NCBI GenBank assembly: GCA_028023455.1
Contig: JAQFVV010013328.1
Location: forward strand, 92,081-156,080
Origin: Epiperipatus broadwayi
Taxonomy: Eukaryota; Onychophora; Udeonychophora; Euonychophora; Peripatidae
DNA: 64,000 bases
Direction of reading: 5' to 3'
Below the pieces are notes generated by a model. That model was not told the origin of the DNA. It made no database searches and worked only from the letters and a program-made list of their open reading frames with translations. Below are positions 24,275 to 36,170 of this stretch, piece by piece. Position numbers and translations under genes: made by a program. The first letter of the stretch is position 1; each line of letters opens with the position of its first letter.

Positions 24275-24982
24275 TATTATATCTGCACTTCCGACTGTGC
24301 CAATGTTATATCCTCCAGTCTGACTGTGCAGCTATCCAATAATGTTTGCTAATGTTCAATTCCCATGCTGTTTCTTGCAAAGAATGCTTTGCAACAAATG
24401 CTCTCCAACGAATGGTCTGCAACGAATGCTCTCCAAACAAATGGTCTGCACTGAATGCTCTGCAACGAATGCTCTCCAACAAATGGTCTGTAATGAATCG
24501 TCTCCAAATGAATGGTCTGCAATGAATGGTCTGCAACGAATGCTCTCCAAACGAATGCTTTTAATATCTCTGCTGTGGTCTCCCCATCTCTGTGGGCTCT
24601 TTCAGCTACACCCATGAACTACATTTCCACTGGGTGCTGGTCATTAACCACAAGCATTAATGTGAGATATCTCTACTGGTGTTAAACAGACATCTACTCA
24701 AATACTGCGTGACTGCTCTCTACTACTCTCTATATTACACTGCATAGTTGTTACCCAGTCTTCTTATCACTTTCTGATAACTGCAACAATTAATTCTTGT
24801 CCAATAAGGTACCATCTTATATCTAGAAATATTTGCAATCAGCAAATATCTTTTGGAATTATCGTCCACCATTACGTTAACCAAATTCCTCAGTTATCAG
24901 CGCGTGATCTAAAAACAACTTGAATAAATTCTAGTTTTTTCTGGAGTTCACAAACATGTCTGCCATTTTTACAAACACTACA
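24275..24982 (+). mobile_element. Right LTR of the TRIM
   Basis: Starts TATTATATCTGCACTTCCGA (TG mutated to TA) and ends ACAAACACTACA. It carries its own minisatellite at 24375-24562. Relative to the left LTR it includes a GTTAAACAGACATC segment near 24680 and different minisatellite copy number. Confidence 0.7.
24375..24562. repeat. Minisatellite inside right LTR
   Basis: Units GAATGCTCTCCAAC and GAATGGTCTGCAAC with variants, about 13 copies. Confidence 0.9.
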
Positions 24983-24987
24983 ATATT
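24983..24987. repeat. Target-site duplication, right (ATATT)
   Basis: Matches 23308-23312 exactly. Confidence 0.65.
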
Positions 24988-25060
24988 TACACATATATAT
25001 TTCAAAATTTGTGGTGTGTGGGTATATATATTCTATAATATTTTGCAACATTATTTTCAA

Positions 25061-25130
25061 AAGGTACTTACGTATTGTTCTTTTGCTGTCTTCACCGGGC
25101 GTTTTTCGGTTAATTACCTATTTTCAGAGG
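25061..25130. repeat. Segment similar to 22658-22720
   Basis: See 22658. On the minus strand both copies contain a GTAAGTACCTTT string that resembles a 5' splice site. Confidence 0.5.
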
Positions 25131-27189
25131 CATCGAAGTATTTGGGTTGTTTTTTTTTCAAAATTATTGTACCAAACATGTGTTACTTGTTAAGTTTAAA
25201 TAAATATTAGCAAATTGAATATAAATTCATGTTAACTTTAAAAAATATTTTTTTTTATAAACGTCATTCACAATATTTAACAAAAGTTTTAAAATTCTGA
25301 AATCCATATTTATTACCAGTTGATATTTCGGATTAGATTAGAATTATATTTTTTTATTAACTATTCCTCCGAGAAATAAATTTTGGAAGGGTCTTTACCC
25401 TACAATAAAATATTTAAAGTTATATAATTTTCTTATATATATATCACAATCTAGAAATGGCTTCACAGCATAAGGGTTAGCACATTTATTTATCCTGATA
25501 ATGATCTGAAAGTCATACCCAGATAAAACTTTGATTTTTTTTATGTTTCAAGCAAATAAAATTTTATTTTCAGATAACCAATTCATAGCCATTTTAACTA
25601 ATCATTTAATCATTGTTTTATTAATAATTATAGCCATTGATAAGTAAAAAGTAAAATAAGTAATAATAATAATACAGACACCATTTTCAGCATTATTCTT
25701 TTGTAAAAATATATGAAGCTTTTATTCTGCAATGAGCTATTTATGTCTGACACTTTGCCTTTTATTGTACATATATATATAATTCAACTACATTACGCTA
25801 ACTGGAGTCAATATATAAAGAATTATCTCATCCACATATCGATAAAACATTCCAGTACAATTACGTCACTTGTTTGTAATTGCTAAGCATATGTAAGAAA
25901 ATGACGTAGTTATACTGAATCATTTTATCAATGGATGGATGGCTACTTCTTTATGTGTGTGTGTGTGTGTGCATGTAAAAGAAACTACAAATTTAAAGGT
26001 ATAGTTCTTAATATTATGACATTCAAATAAATTGTTAATGGTTATAGCAAGCAATGGAAAATTACTAGTTTATTTTTTAGTAAAGTATTTAACGTGGGTG
26101 TGTATGTATGTTATGCATAAAGTTTCATAATCCATGTGGATGTAATCATAATGTCATTCTTAAAATAAATAAATAATCCAATAATTTATTTCTTGAGAGT
26201 TCATAAAAAGTTTAAGGACCTGGGTTTGATCCAGGGATTTTATTGTTCAGATTCTGCCACTTTACTACTGCACTAAACAATGTTCTGTGTTTGGAAATTA
26301 ACTCATTTCTTCCGTATCTATTCAGTATACCATCATTATTTGTTTTGTAAAGTGTATATACTATTTTTTCCCAACAACAAATCCCTGCTTTGTTTTTCTG
26401 TATTCTGCAGCATGGCTACAAGAAAGATATGAATGTGTAGTTTAAACTTAACTATTAAACATTTAAATGAATTTACACTTATCATGTATAAAATGTGTGG
26501 AAAATATGCTGAGTTGTAATTCTGTCACTAATTTTGAAATTGTACTTTTAGTAATTTATTTTTTATCTTGAATAAAATGTTTACACATCATTTTTTTACA
26601 ATGGTCGTTTTACTAAAGCTTGCTGAATATACCATTTTGTTCTGTTGTCATGGCACAGTTTGAATAATCTGAAAATGTGATATTATGATTGGTGTTGCTA
26701 TTAGTAATATACATTTAGCACATTATACAAGATTTCTTCATATCGAAAGTTGGTGGCAATAATCATAATCTTCTTTTCTCTACTTTGAAAAGTACACATC
26801 TCTATTCACTACAGTTACCTTACAAAAATGATATAATTTCATAACCCATAACAGTGGAGATGACATCATTATACACAAAATCTTCATGATAAGCTAAAAT
26901 GACAAGATAGGTGCAAACAAAAGAGTTGGCCTTTTATTCATTACATAATTTTAAAAAGCTTTTTTTATAATAATCTGTACAAAAAATAAATTGGAAATTG
27001 TATATAGTATATTTTATTAACTAAAATAAAATTTACTTACCTATTTTTATTCAAGATTTCAATTATTATGATAATTTTTAATATATATAACATATGATTT
27101 TTTATAACAGCTTAGCTATTGAAAAAATATAAAAGAAGCTGCAGAGATTCCAACCAGGAAATAAACTCACCAGTGGCTTTATGAAGTTC
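25131..27189. other. AT-rich stretch, no gene seen
   Basis: Contains a tRNA-like string at 25468-25520 similar to 12134-12194, a (GT)n run at 25955-25971, and CCTGGGTTTGATCCAGG near 26219, which has the form of a tRNA T-arm but lacks a convincing partner box A. No coding sequence is recognised. Confidence 0.4.
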
Positions 27190-27715
27190 TTTAATTTAAT
27201 TGCTGTAGCCATAGATTCAATAATCATTATTTATATATTTCATAGTTTATATTTTCTCACATTTACATAAATCAGTGCTCATGGATTGTCCTAATTCTTA
27301 TCCTGTAGTCATTGATTTGAAATTTCTACATCCATGGGATTCATATTTTGAGTTTAACCACATTTATATATATCAGTGGCTGATGAATTACATTTCTGAA
27401 GCAGATGAGTCTAATGACCAAAGATTATCCTAAATCTTATTCTGTAGTCATAGATTTGGCATTCATTAATTATGTGGTTCCTACTTTGTGTTTGTCCACA
27501 TTTATATTGGTCAGTGACTGATAAATTCTATTTATAAAGCAAATGAGTACAATGACTGTAGATTGTTCTAAATTTTATTCAGTTGTCATAGATTTTGTGT
27601 TCATTAAATATTTGATTCATAATTTAGGTTTGTCCATATTTAGATAGATCAGTAACTGATAAATTCCATTTATGAAGCTGATAGGTAACTATGGGCTATC
27701 CTGAATCTGTTGATG
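27190..27715. repeat. Degenerate tandem repeat, about 140 bp unit
   Basis: GTAGTCATAGATT-type blocks recur at about 27206, 27305, 27443 and 27583. Each is followed by TTGTCCACATTTATA-like and GTGACTGATAAATTC-like blocks. The last two periods are close to 140 bp. Confidence 0.6.
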
Positions 27716-27849
27716 AGATTCCAATTGCATATAGGAAGATCAAATCCATCAAACTTTTTTTTTGAATATGGAAAAATAAATTTGTTTCAAATATAACAAT
27801 TCCATTTTTTACAGTATAATTCTTCAATTATTTTCTTAGCTTGCCATTT

Positions 27850-28730
27850 TAATCCATAAAATATTTCATATAAAACTACTGCAAAAGTTTTGGAGATGTG
27901 GAATAACTGTGTCATATATCCTTCTCAGTGTTAGTTGCTTTAGTATGACCATAGAACCAAATCACCACTGCTGCATTTTATATACTGGATCTATATCTTG
28001 ATGATCCAATGCTTTAATCATTTTATGAAAATGCTTTTACAATCAAATATCTTTTCATAATCCACAAACCCAAACTATAATGATATTTTATATTCACTGG
28101 TCCTTCCTATAACTTTTGTCAATATTTAGATGTTATCCACTATACTATAACAACTTTTAAATTTAGCGTATCCTTTTGATTGATTAGAATCCAAAATTTG
28201 TTATAGATGAGTTATAATTATCTTGGTAAAGACTTTGTGTAGAAATGATAGAAGATTGATAGATATTCAATTTCTAATGCCTTTTTAATTTCTTTTCTGT
28301 AATAACAACTAGATTCTTTCAATTATTTGGCACATGTTTATCAGTTGGACATTTGGTATATAACGTTACCAATAATTTTTTCTGTTTTTTCATTTGCTTT
28401 TTTTAAAATATCAATAATAATTCCATCATTTTTTTGAACTTTTCTCTTCTTTATGCATTTGATTGCATATTTCATTTCTTCATTTAGGATGCTGAGAAAT
28501 TCAGAATATATAGAAGATACTTTCTTTGTTTGTTTTTTATTGCTATATATTTTTATACAACTTTTCCACACATTTCATGATGTTATTTCACGTTTTAGAA
28601 ATGCTTTATTTTTTATTGCAGAAACTTTTTTTTTCCCAATATCACAAAGCTGTTTAACATTTTTGAGATTTTTATTCTCTCCTATAGCTTTCCTTGCCAA
28701 TTCTCAAGTAATTTTTTTAAATTAACTCTA
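27850..28730 (-). pseudogene. RTE-type LINE, reverse transcriptase region
   Basis: Minus-strand frames carry RT blocks in order: LNEEMKYAIKCIKKRKVQKN and DGIIIDILKK (28341-28571) match the usual EI--AI--MK-GKA-G-DGI--ELLK start of LINE RT. About 240 bp further on, SNQSKGYAKFKS corresponds to the GFRKG block, and FGFVDYEKIFD (about 28035-28100) to FVDYEKAFD, which carries the first catalytic Asp. Stops and frame slips are frequent, so it is dead. The matching endonuclease half lies upstream on this strand at 30790-31640, separated by an inserted palindromic repeat. Confidence 0.65.
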
Positions 28731-28745
28731 TTTGTATTATTTTAC

Positions 28746-28758
28746 ATAACTCTATATA
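28746..28758. repeat. 13-bp target-site duplication, left
   Basis: ATAACTCTATATA here and at 30514-30526 is identical and brackets the palindromic repeat block. Confidence 0.7.
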
Positions 28759-30513
28759 TATTTATATAGGAGCCCTTCAACTGTACTATCTTATACCACT
28801 GATACACATGACCACACATGTAGAAAAGATAAATAATCACCAAAATACATATTTTGTGCTGAACCAGCACTCATCAGTTGGTCCAGATTATCATCTCCCA
28901 TACATATATATAATCAGTGCTCAGGTTATATTAAGATAGGAAATCTTCATACTTTAGTGAACAGACTCTCCAACCACCAACTCTTCAGCCATTCACACCA
29001 TTGAAAATCTGATGATGGAAAGCCGAAATCTCAAGCTAGTGCCAATATTATTGTTAAGCCAATATTAACCTTGTCACTCTGACCCCTCATATATAGGACC
29101 TTATCCACTTAAATACATAGAAGAAAGATGGGCAGGATGCAGGTTTAATGTGTAATATTTGAAATACAGGGATTCTTCATATACCTTGAGCTTAATTGTA
29201 AATATAGGAGATTTGAACACAGACTTTCAAGCACTCTCAACTATCTACACTTTCTTATACCACTGATACACATGGCCACACATGTAGGGTAAATAATCAC
29301 CAATATATATATTTCATGCTGAACCAGCACTCATCAGTTAGTCCAGATTATCATCTCCCACACATATTTATAATCAGTGCTCAGTTTATATTAAGATAGC
29401 AAATCTTCATAATGGACAGGCTTCAATCTACTCCAAGCTCCAACTCTTCAGCCATCCATACCATTGAAAATCTGATGATAGAAAGCCCAAATCCCATGCT
29501 GATGCCAATATTATTGTTATTCCCATGTTTACCTCAAGTCACTCTGACCCCTCATGTATAGGATCTTATCCATTTGAATACATAGAAGATATATGGGCAA
29601 GATGCAGGCTTAATGTGTAATATTTGAAATATGGACGTTCTTCATATAACCTGGAGCTTAATTGTAAATATTAGAGGTCAGAGTGTCTTGAAAGCAACAT
29701 GGGCATAATAATAATATTGGCATCAGCATGGATTTAGACTCTCAATCATCACATTTTCAATGGTATGGATGGCTGAAGAGTTGGAAGTAGATTGAAGCCT
29801 GTCCATTAAAGTATGAAGATTTGCTATCTTAATATAAACTGAGCACTGATTACATATATGTATGTAGAGATAATGATCTGAATGAACTCATGAGTACTGG
29901 GTCAAGACAATATATATATATATTGATGATTATTGTAGTCATTTGTATCAGTAGTATGAGATAGTGTGGATAGTTGAAGAGTGCTTAAAAGTCTGTGTTC
30001 AAATTCTCTGTATTTACACTTAAGCTCCAGATATATGAAGAATGCCTGTATTTCAATAATTACACATTAAGCCTGCATCCTGCCCATCTCTCTTCTATGT
30101 AATTAAATGGATAAGGTCCTATACATGAAGGTTCAGAGTGACTTGAGGTTAACATGGGCATAACAATGCTATTGGCGTCAGCATGGGATTTAGGCTTTCC
30201 ATCATCAGATTTTCAATGGTATGGTGGCCAAAGAGTTCGAGCTTGGAGTAGATTGAAGCCTGTCCATTAAAGTACGAAAATTTGCTATCTTAATATAAAC
30301 TGAGCACTGATTATATGTGTGTGTGGGAGATGATAATCTGTACCAACTTATAAATGCTGGTTCAGCACAAAATGCATATATTTGTGATGTGTGGCCATGG
30401 GTATCAGTGGTAAGAGATGGTGTAGATAGTTGAGAGTGCTTGAAAGTCTGTGTTCAAATCCCTTATATTTACAATTAAGCTCCAGGTGTATGAAGAATGC
30501 CTGTATTTCAAAT
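28759..30513. mobile_element. Palindromic four-unit repeat element, ~1.75 kb
   Basis: Two direct units of about 464 bp (about 28766-29229 and 29230-29680) are followed by two units in reverse complement (about 29688-30050, partial, and 30050-30513). Landmarks in each are TATACCACTGATACACATG, TGCTGAACCAGCACTCATCA, CCATTGAAAATCTGATGAT and the CTCCAGGTATATGAAGAAT block. A 13-bp duplication flanks the whole block, as for target-primed insertion. Near the right end (30408-30470) GTGTAGATAGTTGAGAGTGC and GTGTTCAAATCCC resemble polymerase III boxes A and B, suggesting the unit is a tRNA-derived SINE. A short fragment of the same unit is at 54065-54120. Confidence 0.75.
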
Positions 30514-30526
30514 ATAACTCTATATA
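30514..30526. repeat. 13-bp target-site duplication, right
   Basis: ATAACTCTATATA, identical to 28746-28758. Confidence 0.7.
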
Positions 30527-30789
30527 AAAAAATTTAACAGATCATTTTAAAAAAAAATTATATTCATTCTTCTCTACATACATTATCTTGTCTCAGTAGA
30601 AAATTTACTGGTAAATTGCTATGTTTTTAAACCATCTATCTTTGCTACAGTTCTTAATAGTGTATCGGTTATCTCTCTATCTATTTCATTCAAATATAAC
30701 CCATCTTTAAAAATCTGGTAATATTTTTAAAAGAATTGTTATTTCTAATTGAAATTCATTGAAATATTTCTGAAAATTTAGAATAGTAA

Positions 30790-31640
30790 CTGTTAGTACC
30801 TGATGGTTTTTGTTCCTCTAGTTTTGCAATGACCCATTTCAGTAAACGATGACCACTACCTACCTACCTGTGTTGAATCTAATGAGAGCCACAATCTTGA
30901 AATAATTTCTGTTAGTCAAAATATAATCCAATTTTGCAGTACCTTCATTTGGATATTTCCATATTCTTTTCATTTAGCACTTAAAGAAAAAAGTTATTAT
31001 ATACAGTTTTTCTTTCTCTACAGCCTCCACAAATTTGTGTCATTTCTCATTTCTATTGCCACAACCAAATTTACCCCCATACTTTGATCTTTCAATATTT
31101 ATCAAATGTAACATTAAAGTTATCCATTGCAATTTTTAAATGTTATTTGGTCTAATTATTATCTACTTACTCTATAATAAGAACTGGTTAGGACATAAAC
31201 TTGAGTTATCTGCATTTGGTATCTTCCATTAATTTAAATAGCTAACTTGCCACTTTGACTATTATACATTAGTCTTCATAAACACTGTTCTTTAACTTTT
31301 TATTTATAATGAATTTCATTCCACTTGTGCTTTCAAGATTTGTGTCTTGTAATAAAATATGTCCACTTTTTAAATCAATTGTTTCTTCACCTTTTCTTCT
31401 AAATTCACAAAGTTCATCAATGCACTATTTAAAACAATTCCTCTACTAATTTATGCAATGTTTTTCTTTTTAAAGTAACCTGTAGTTATAGGCACCTAAA
31501 TAAAAGGTCATTATTAAAAGGTAGCAATCAGATAATTCTTAGTACCCTTCTATCTTTGGTAAGCAACCATTATCTTGGCTGGTGACTTTACAGCCTTCTG
31601 AGAATAAAGGTTATGACCATAAATGTCTATAAAAAAATTT
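30790..31640 (-). pseudogene. RTE-type LINE, endonuclease region
   Basis: Minus-strand peptides in broken frames match the exonuclease/endonuclease/phosphatase-type nuclease of RTE LINEs, in order: GMKFIINKKLKNSV (about 31321-31289), a QITQVYV block, MDNFNVTF (the GDFNA-type motif, about 31120), a block matching FGYG-RNERG, AKLDYILTNRNYFK (the IDYIL motif, about 30925), and SGHRLLKWVIAKLEEQKPS (the SDHR motif with Asp replaced, about 30850). The same order is known in RTE elements and the RTE-derived craniofacial development protein 2 family. The gene is interrupted by many stops. Confidence 0.65.
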
Positions 31641-32046
31641 CATTCCCATGCCTATTTATCCTACTTTGAGAAAACCCACCTATTATTTCAATTAAGAACC
31701 ATCAAATAACTGAAAACGTTTTTGTACTTTAAAGTCAAGTAACAATTCAGTAAACTCACCATTTGATGTGTGTTGAACAGTTTATCCATATTAGTTTACC
31801 ATATGCATAATCATATAGTAAGAACAGCTACAATACAAGAATATTAGAAATTTGCTCTGCTCCATTCCTTTAGGACCTAAAATGAGGAATTAAAGGGTCT
31901 TCTTTTAGTAACAGCAAACATTTTTCTGCCTCTAACATCTAATAATAACAGCATAAATATCTATAGAATAAATCACTTTGAAATCATTTAATAATATTAT
32001 TATATATAATACAAATAAAATGTCCATTAATTAAAAACTGTTGTAA
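31641..32046. other. AT-rich stretch, no gene seen
   Basis: The rightmost ~50 bp (AATACAAATAAAATGTCCATT ...) match the reverse complement of 46412-46490, so it may be the outer part of the hairpin element starting at 32047. Confidence 0.4.
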
Positions 32047-32219
32047 TAACAATAAAAATAATAAATATAATGGTAATTAACTATTATATACAGTCTTTCA
32101 ATTCACAGAAGTACTTTTAGCAGTTGAGGAGAGTTAAGGAATTAACCGAAAGTACTTTTGTTGATTGAAAGAATGTATATAATAGTTAATTAACATTATA
32201 TTTATTATTTTTATTGTTA
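32047..32219. mobile_element. Hairpin element with ~71-bp arms (MITE-like)
   Basis: The left arm from TAACAATAAAAATAATAAAT to AGAAGTACTTTT and the right arm from GAAAGTACTTTTGTTGATTG to TTTTTATTGTTA are inverted copies with a few mismatches, around a ~31-bp loop (AGCAGTTGAGGAGAG...). The interior is non-coding. A partial copy is at 46412-46490. Confidence 0.7.
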
Positions 32220-32231
32220 GTATATATATAT

Positions 32232-34385
32232 TGTAACGGGAACATACGACGTTACATTTTTTTTTTTATAAGTAAACATGAAAAAAATAAAAGTTCGCAA
32301 ATAAAACTTCTTTTTAAGAATTAAAAATTGAAAATTAAAATTCTATACTAAACTCATATATATATTTAAATCGCACAGATGAGAAATTAAAAAAAAGAAA
32401 GAAAAAGTATTTTAAAACTAAATTGTCAGTAAAGATTTAAAGATAAAAATATATCTAAGTTTATACAAAACAAATTAATTAATGTTATTGAAAAAATGGA
32501 AATGATTAATTTAATTAGTCCAAGTGAACTAGCCTTGGGCATTTAAATGTATAAGCAATGGTCAGATAGAAAAACAATAGAAACTAATGGCCAATGAAAA
32601 AAATCCATTGGAAAATCGGACCTCAACGGAAGGATCATCATCATCGATGATGTAATGTCAATGGGATTCGAAAGTTACATATAAAAGAAAAAGTTTGGAA
32701 ATAAAATGGTTAGTGAGTAAAGAAAATTTAAGAGGGGACAGATGTGTGTTAAGTTGGAGAGGGTTGGAGGAGAAGGGATTGAAAGACGCACTTTCAATTC
32801 CTTCAGTTGTTCAAAAAATGAAACCTCGTTTTCCAATATTGCGGACCACAGGACATCAAGGCCCGGAAGAATACCATCAACCATAAAGGACCAATTGTTA
32901 ACTGCACACTGATCTCCTTATGACTCTGTGGGAATTAACACCTTCCATTACAAAAAATCAGAGACTACGGACATTTTTCAAAACAGTAAGAAATATATAA
33001 TTAATGAACATTTGAAAACATTAAGAACTCTAAAATATAAACTTTTTCCCAATATTTAATTTATAGAAATAGAATCCTATCTGACCAACTTTATTTATTA
33101 ATAAGTAATTTTAATTGGATGTATTTCTTTTGTAAAATCATTTCCATTTATTTATTTGTTTTTTTTTTTTTGTTCTTTTAAGTTTTTATTATGATTTCTG
33201 TTTGTCATTAAATTAAATTATATAAATGTTAAACTTAAGTCGGGCGTGAATGGCTATATAGATTTGTAATGTTTTATTAGGGGAGGGTAATCTTAGGTTA
33301 TTCGTTTCGTAGTTGAATTGGGTCAATGGATTGGATATATTGGTGTAATTAGTAGATGTAGTACGAGATTCGCTATGGGCAGAATTGCTATTATACGCTG
33401 CACACACTTGTTTTGCCTATGGGAGGAATTATAAGACAGAGACCACAGTTCCTTCCTATGGAGTTTTTTTTATTGTTCTTATCGTTAGATAGATGTAGTA
33501 TTCCTATACGACGAGAGGTAATTTCTTCTCTTAACCTAATTGTGCTGCCGTATTCGTATTACATTAAACACATCGATATATCAGATGGATTGACGTTAGT
33601 TTAACTGCGAACTTTTGGCCTAAGGTTAAATAAGGGAGAAAATATTTTCTTTTCAAATGCAATCTATGTAGTCTATTCATACTCGACACTCTAAATAAAA
33701 ATGCATTAAAATTAAGTTGGGTATAGACGCTTACATGGATTCGTTAACGGTTACTTATGTTTGTTGGTTTTCATATTCGATTAGAATATATAAGTCATCG
33801 ATGTCACTGTGGCATCTTATGATGAATGCCATTGGGTTTCTTGTATTCCCTCTGCAATTGACATTATCAATGACTTTGTATTTTGATCGTTTATGTTTAT
33901 TTTGAAATATTTTTAACCATGTAGTCTATGTAACCGATCTATACTCGACATTATAAAACAAACTTTCATAAAAACATCTGTGCGAACTTATAAAAATTAA
34001 AATGTAAACTTATAATATTATAAAAATTAAAATGTAAATTTAAATTCTAAAATCAAGTTAAAATCCAAAGTAAAAGTTATTCTAAAATAATGCTAAATTT
34101 TATATATATGTGCGTAAATAAATGTTTGTGTGTTAATTTCTGGCAGTGGCTTATTTTATTCCTTTTTTAATATTGAAATGTATCTTATACAAGAATTTAT
34201 TATAAAATATATAAATCTCTGCTGTTCCACTGAGCTAGTGACAATGGGCTAATGACCGGAATCAACCAATATAATTTTTTTTAACTTACGTATCTGCCTA
34301 CTATATAAATTTTTCTAGGTTCAAATGCCTAGATGGCGCCCTTGTAGTGCAGATTACATTAAGTCTTTTCATCCGGATCGTTATA
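32232..34385 (+). mobile_element. Candidate solo giant LTR, ~2.15 kb
   Basis: It starts TGTAACG within a perfect hairpin (TGTAACG, 11-bp loop, CGTTACA; 32232-32256), as at the 16.25 kb LTR. A matching end CGTTATA is at 34385. Both sides are TA runs, so a target duplication cannot be resolved. Inside are a TATA-like ACATATAAAAG at 32675 and base composition less AT-extreme than the surroundings. Short ORFs (32695-32886, 33413-33604, 33717-33905) match nothing I know. No second copy lies in the window, so the LTR identity is an inference from termini only. Confidence 0.4.
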
Positions 34386-35346
34386 ATATATATATGGGAT
34401 AAATCAAGCTCAATTTGACAGCATCTAATAATAATTAAATCAATTTTTAATCCAAAGCTTTTACAGTACCAAAAAAAGATGCATTATCATAATTAAAAAT
34501 TAGCAAACTCAGCTGATAAGAGATCTTTGTATTAGGAGCCTATTGCAAAAATGATCTGTGTTTTTATGCATTGCTTAATATAAAATTTAGTACCAGAATA
34601 AATGAGATGGATCTCATTAGACAGAGAAAATGGTTATAGATAATATTTTTTAATTTTCCAAGCATAATTATATGAATGGTGAGATAAAGAAATGAGCAAT
34701 TTAAGTGATTGCACTGATGTAAAATGCAGTTGAAGATACAGCATGATAAGTGTTAATAATAATTATGTTAATTGCTTAGGATGTTATGTGACATTGGAGT
34801 GTCCAAGTGACATGCAGAAAACAGATGTTCAATTCATTTACCCAAGTAAAACTGCTTATCTTTATGATTCCTCAACTGGAAATAAATCCACAATCTTTCA
34901 TCCCTTGAATTTATTATAATAAATAAAATAGGAAAATGAATCAATACACATTTTCCATGATATCTAAATTAGGACATGAAAGTTTTCACATAATGATAAT
35001 GTTGCAAAATATTAAAGGATATATTCTTGCAAAAATCGTAAAATGTGTTTTTTCACACTTTTAATGAAATCCAGGGTTTAAAGTTGTCATATATAGTAGA
35101 AATGATTGAAATTTGGAAGTGTGTAGAAATGTATTGTTTATAACAAAAACCCTATTAAGCTTTATTTTTTGATAGATTAACTTAGTCAAATATTTAATAA
35201 GATCTCTTCATCGACAATAAGCAAACAATAAGTGATTGGTTCTCAAACCCAATAAATGAATGTTGTATACCAGTGATCAGGGCCACCACATCTGGATATG
35301 CAGTTTGTGCAGAACACAAAGATGCTTCACTGCTGGGACACCAAGA
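34386..35346. other. AT-rich stretch, no gene seen
   Basis: No supported feature. Confidence 0.5.
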
Positions 35347-35870
35347 TAATTACTAAAATTTATATGTAAATAAAATTGTTTACATTTTCAAATCATTTCA
35401 TCATCAGAAATATGTTCTGTGTGTAAATATTTTTTTATTTAAATATAAGAGGAATACTTCTTTATTTAAACTTATGACAATTATCAAGGCTTCAAATTTT
35501 TAGGCATGAGCTTGAAATATATTACATATATACTCTTAATCATTATGCTAAATTGAACAGACCAACACCATTTTGTTGTGATAATTAATAAAACTTATAT
35601 GTAAATATTTCGATTTCCAAATCACTTTATTCCTAGAAACATATTTTGATTATAAATATTTATTATTTAAATTATAAGAAATATTTATTTATTTAAACTT
35701 ATTGTCTAGCCTTGAAATATATTTCATGTATATGCTACCATTGTGCAAAACCGAACAGGCCAATGCTCTTTCGTCAATATAATTAATAAAATTTATATGT
35801 AAATAAAAATGTTTAGATTTCCCAATCATTTTTATTTAAATATTCTAAATAATATTTATTTTTACAAAGT
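35347..35870. repeat. Tandem repeat, about 200-230 bp unit, 2.4 copies
   Basis: AATTAATAAAATTTATATGT followed by AAATAAAAATGTTTAGATTT, then CCAAATCATTT and the TTGAAATATATT block, repeats at about 35347, 35585 and 35782. Diverged. Confidence 0.6.
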
Positions 35871-35882
35871 GCAGACGTATTG

Positions 35883-36170
35883 AAATTAAACTGAGAGAGT
35901 GCAAACCTCTCAAGCACTTAGCTAATCAGATCGCAAATACTGAGATAGAGAATTTAACAAGAAAAGAGTGGTTCCACTCTCAGTGAGTTGAGTGTGAAGA
36001 TATTTAAGATTCACGCTTTCAGATCTAAGTACTTTGGACTGACTTGGATATATAGAAAGACAAGTAAAGATGAGAGTGGAACCACTCTTTTCTTGTTAAA
36101 TTCTCTGTTTCAGTATTTGCGATCTGATTGGCTAAGCACTTGAGAGGTTTGCACTCTCTCAGTTTAATTT
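35883..36170. mobile_element. 288-bp foldback element with 100-bp inverted repeats
   Basis: The arms 35883-35982 and 36071-36170 are inverted copies of 100 bp with about five mismatches and no indels; their inner ends are GTGGTTCCACTCTCA and TGAGAGTGGAACCAC. The 88-bp centre is unique and non-coding. This fits a young MITE or foldback element. No clear target duplication was found. It is not related to the foldback family at 14.6/44/53.7 kb. Confidence 0.85.

Noticed and set aside
23344-24617. Several ORFs with repeated RPF-EHS-like peptides on both strands
   Set aside because: Translations of the 14-15 bp minisatellite; open on both strands, differing between copies.
26205-26240. tRNA gene suggested by CCTGGGTTTGATCCAGG
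   Set aside because: A T-arm alone; no acceptor, D-arm or box A at the proper distance.
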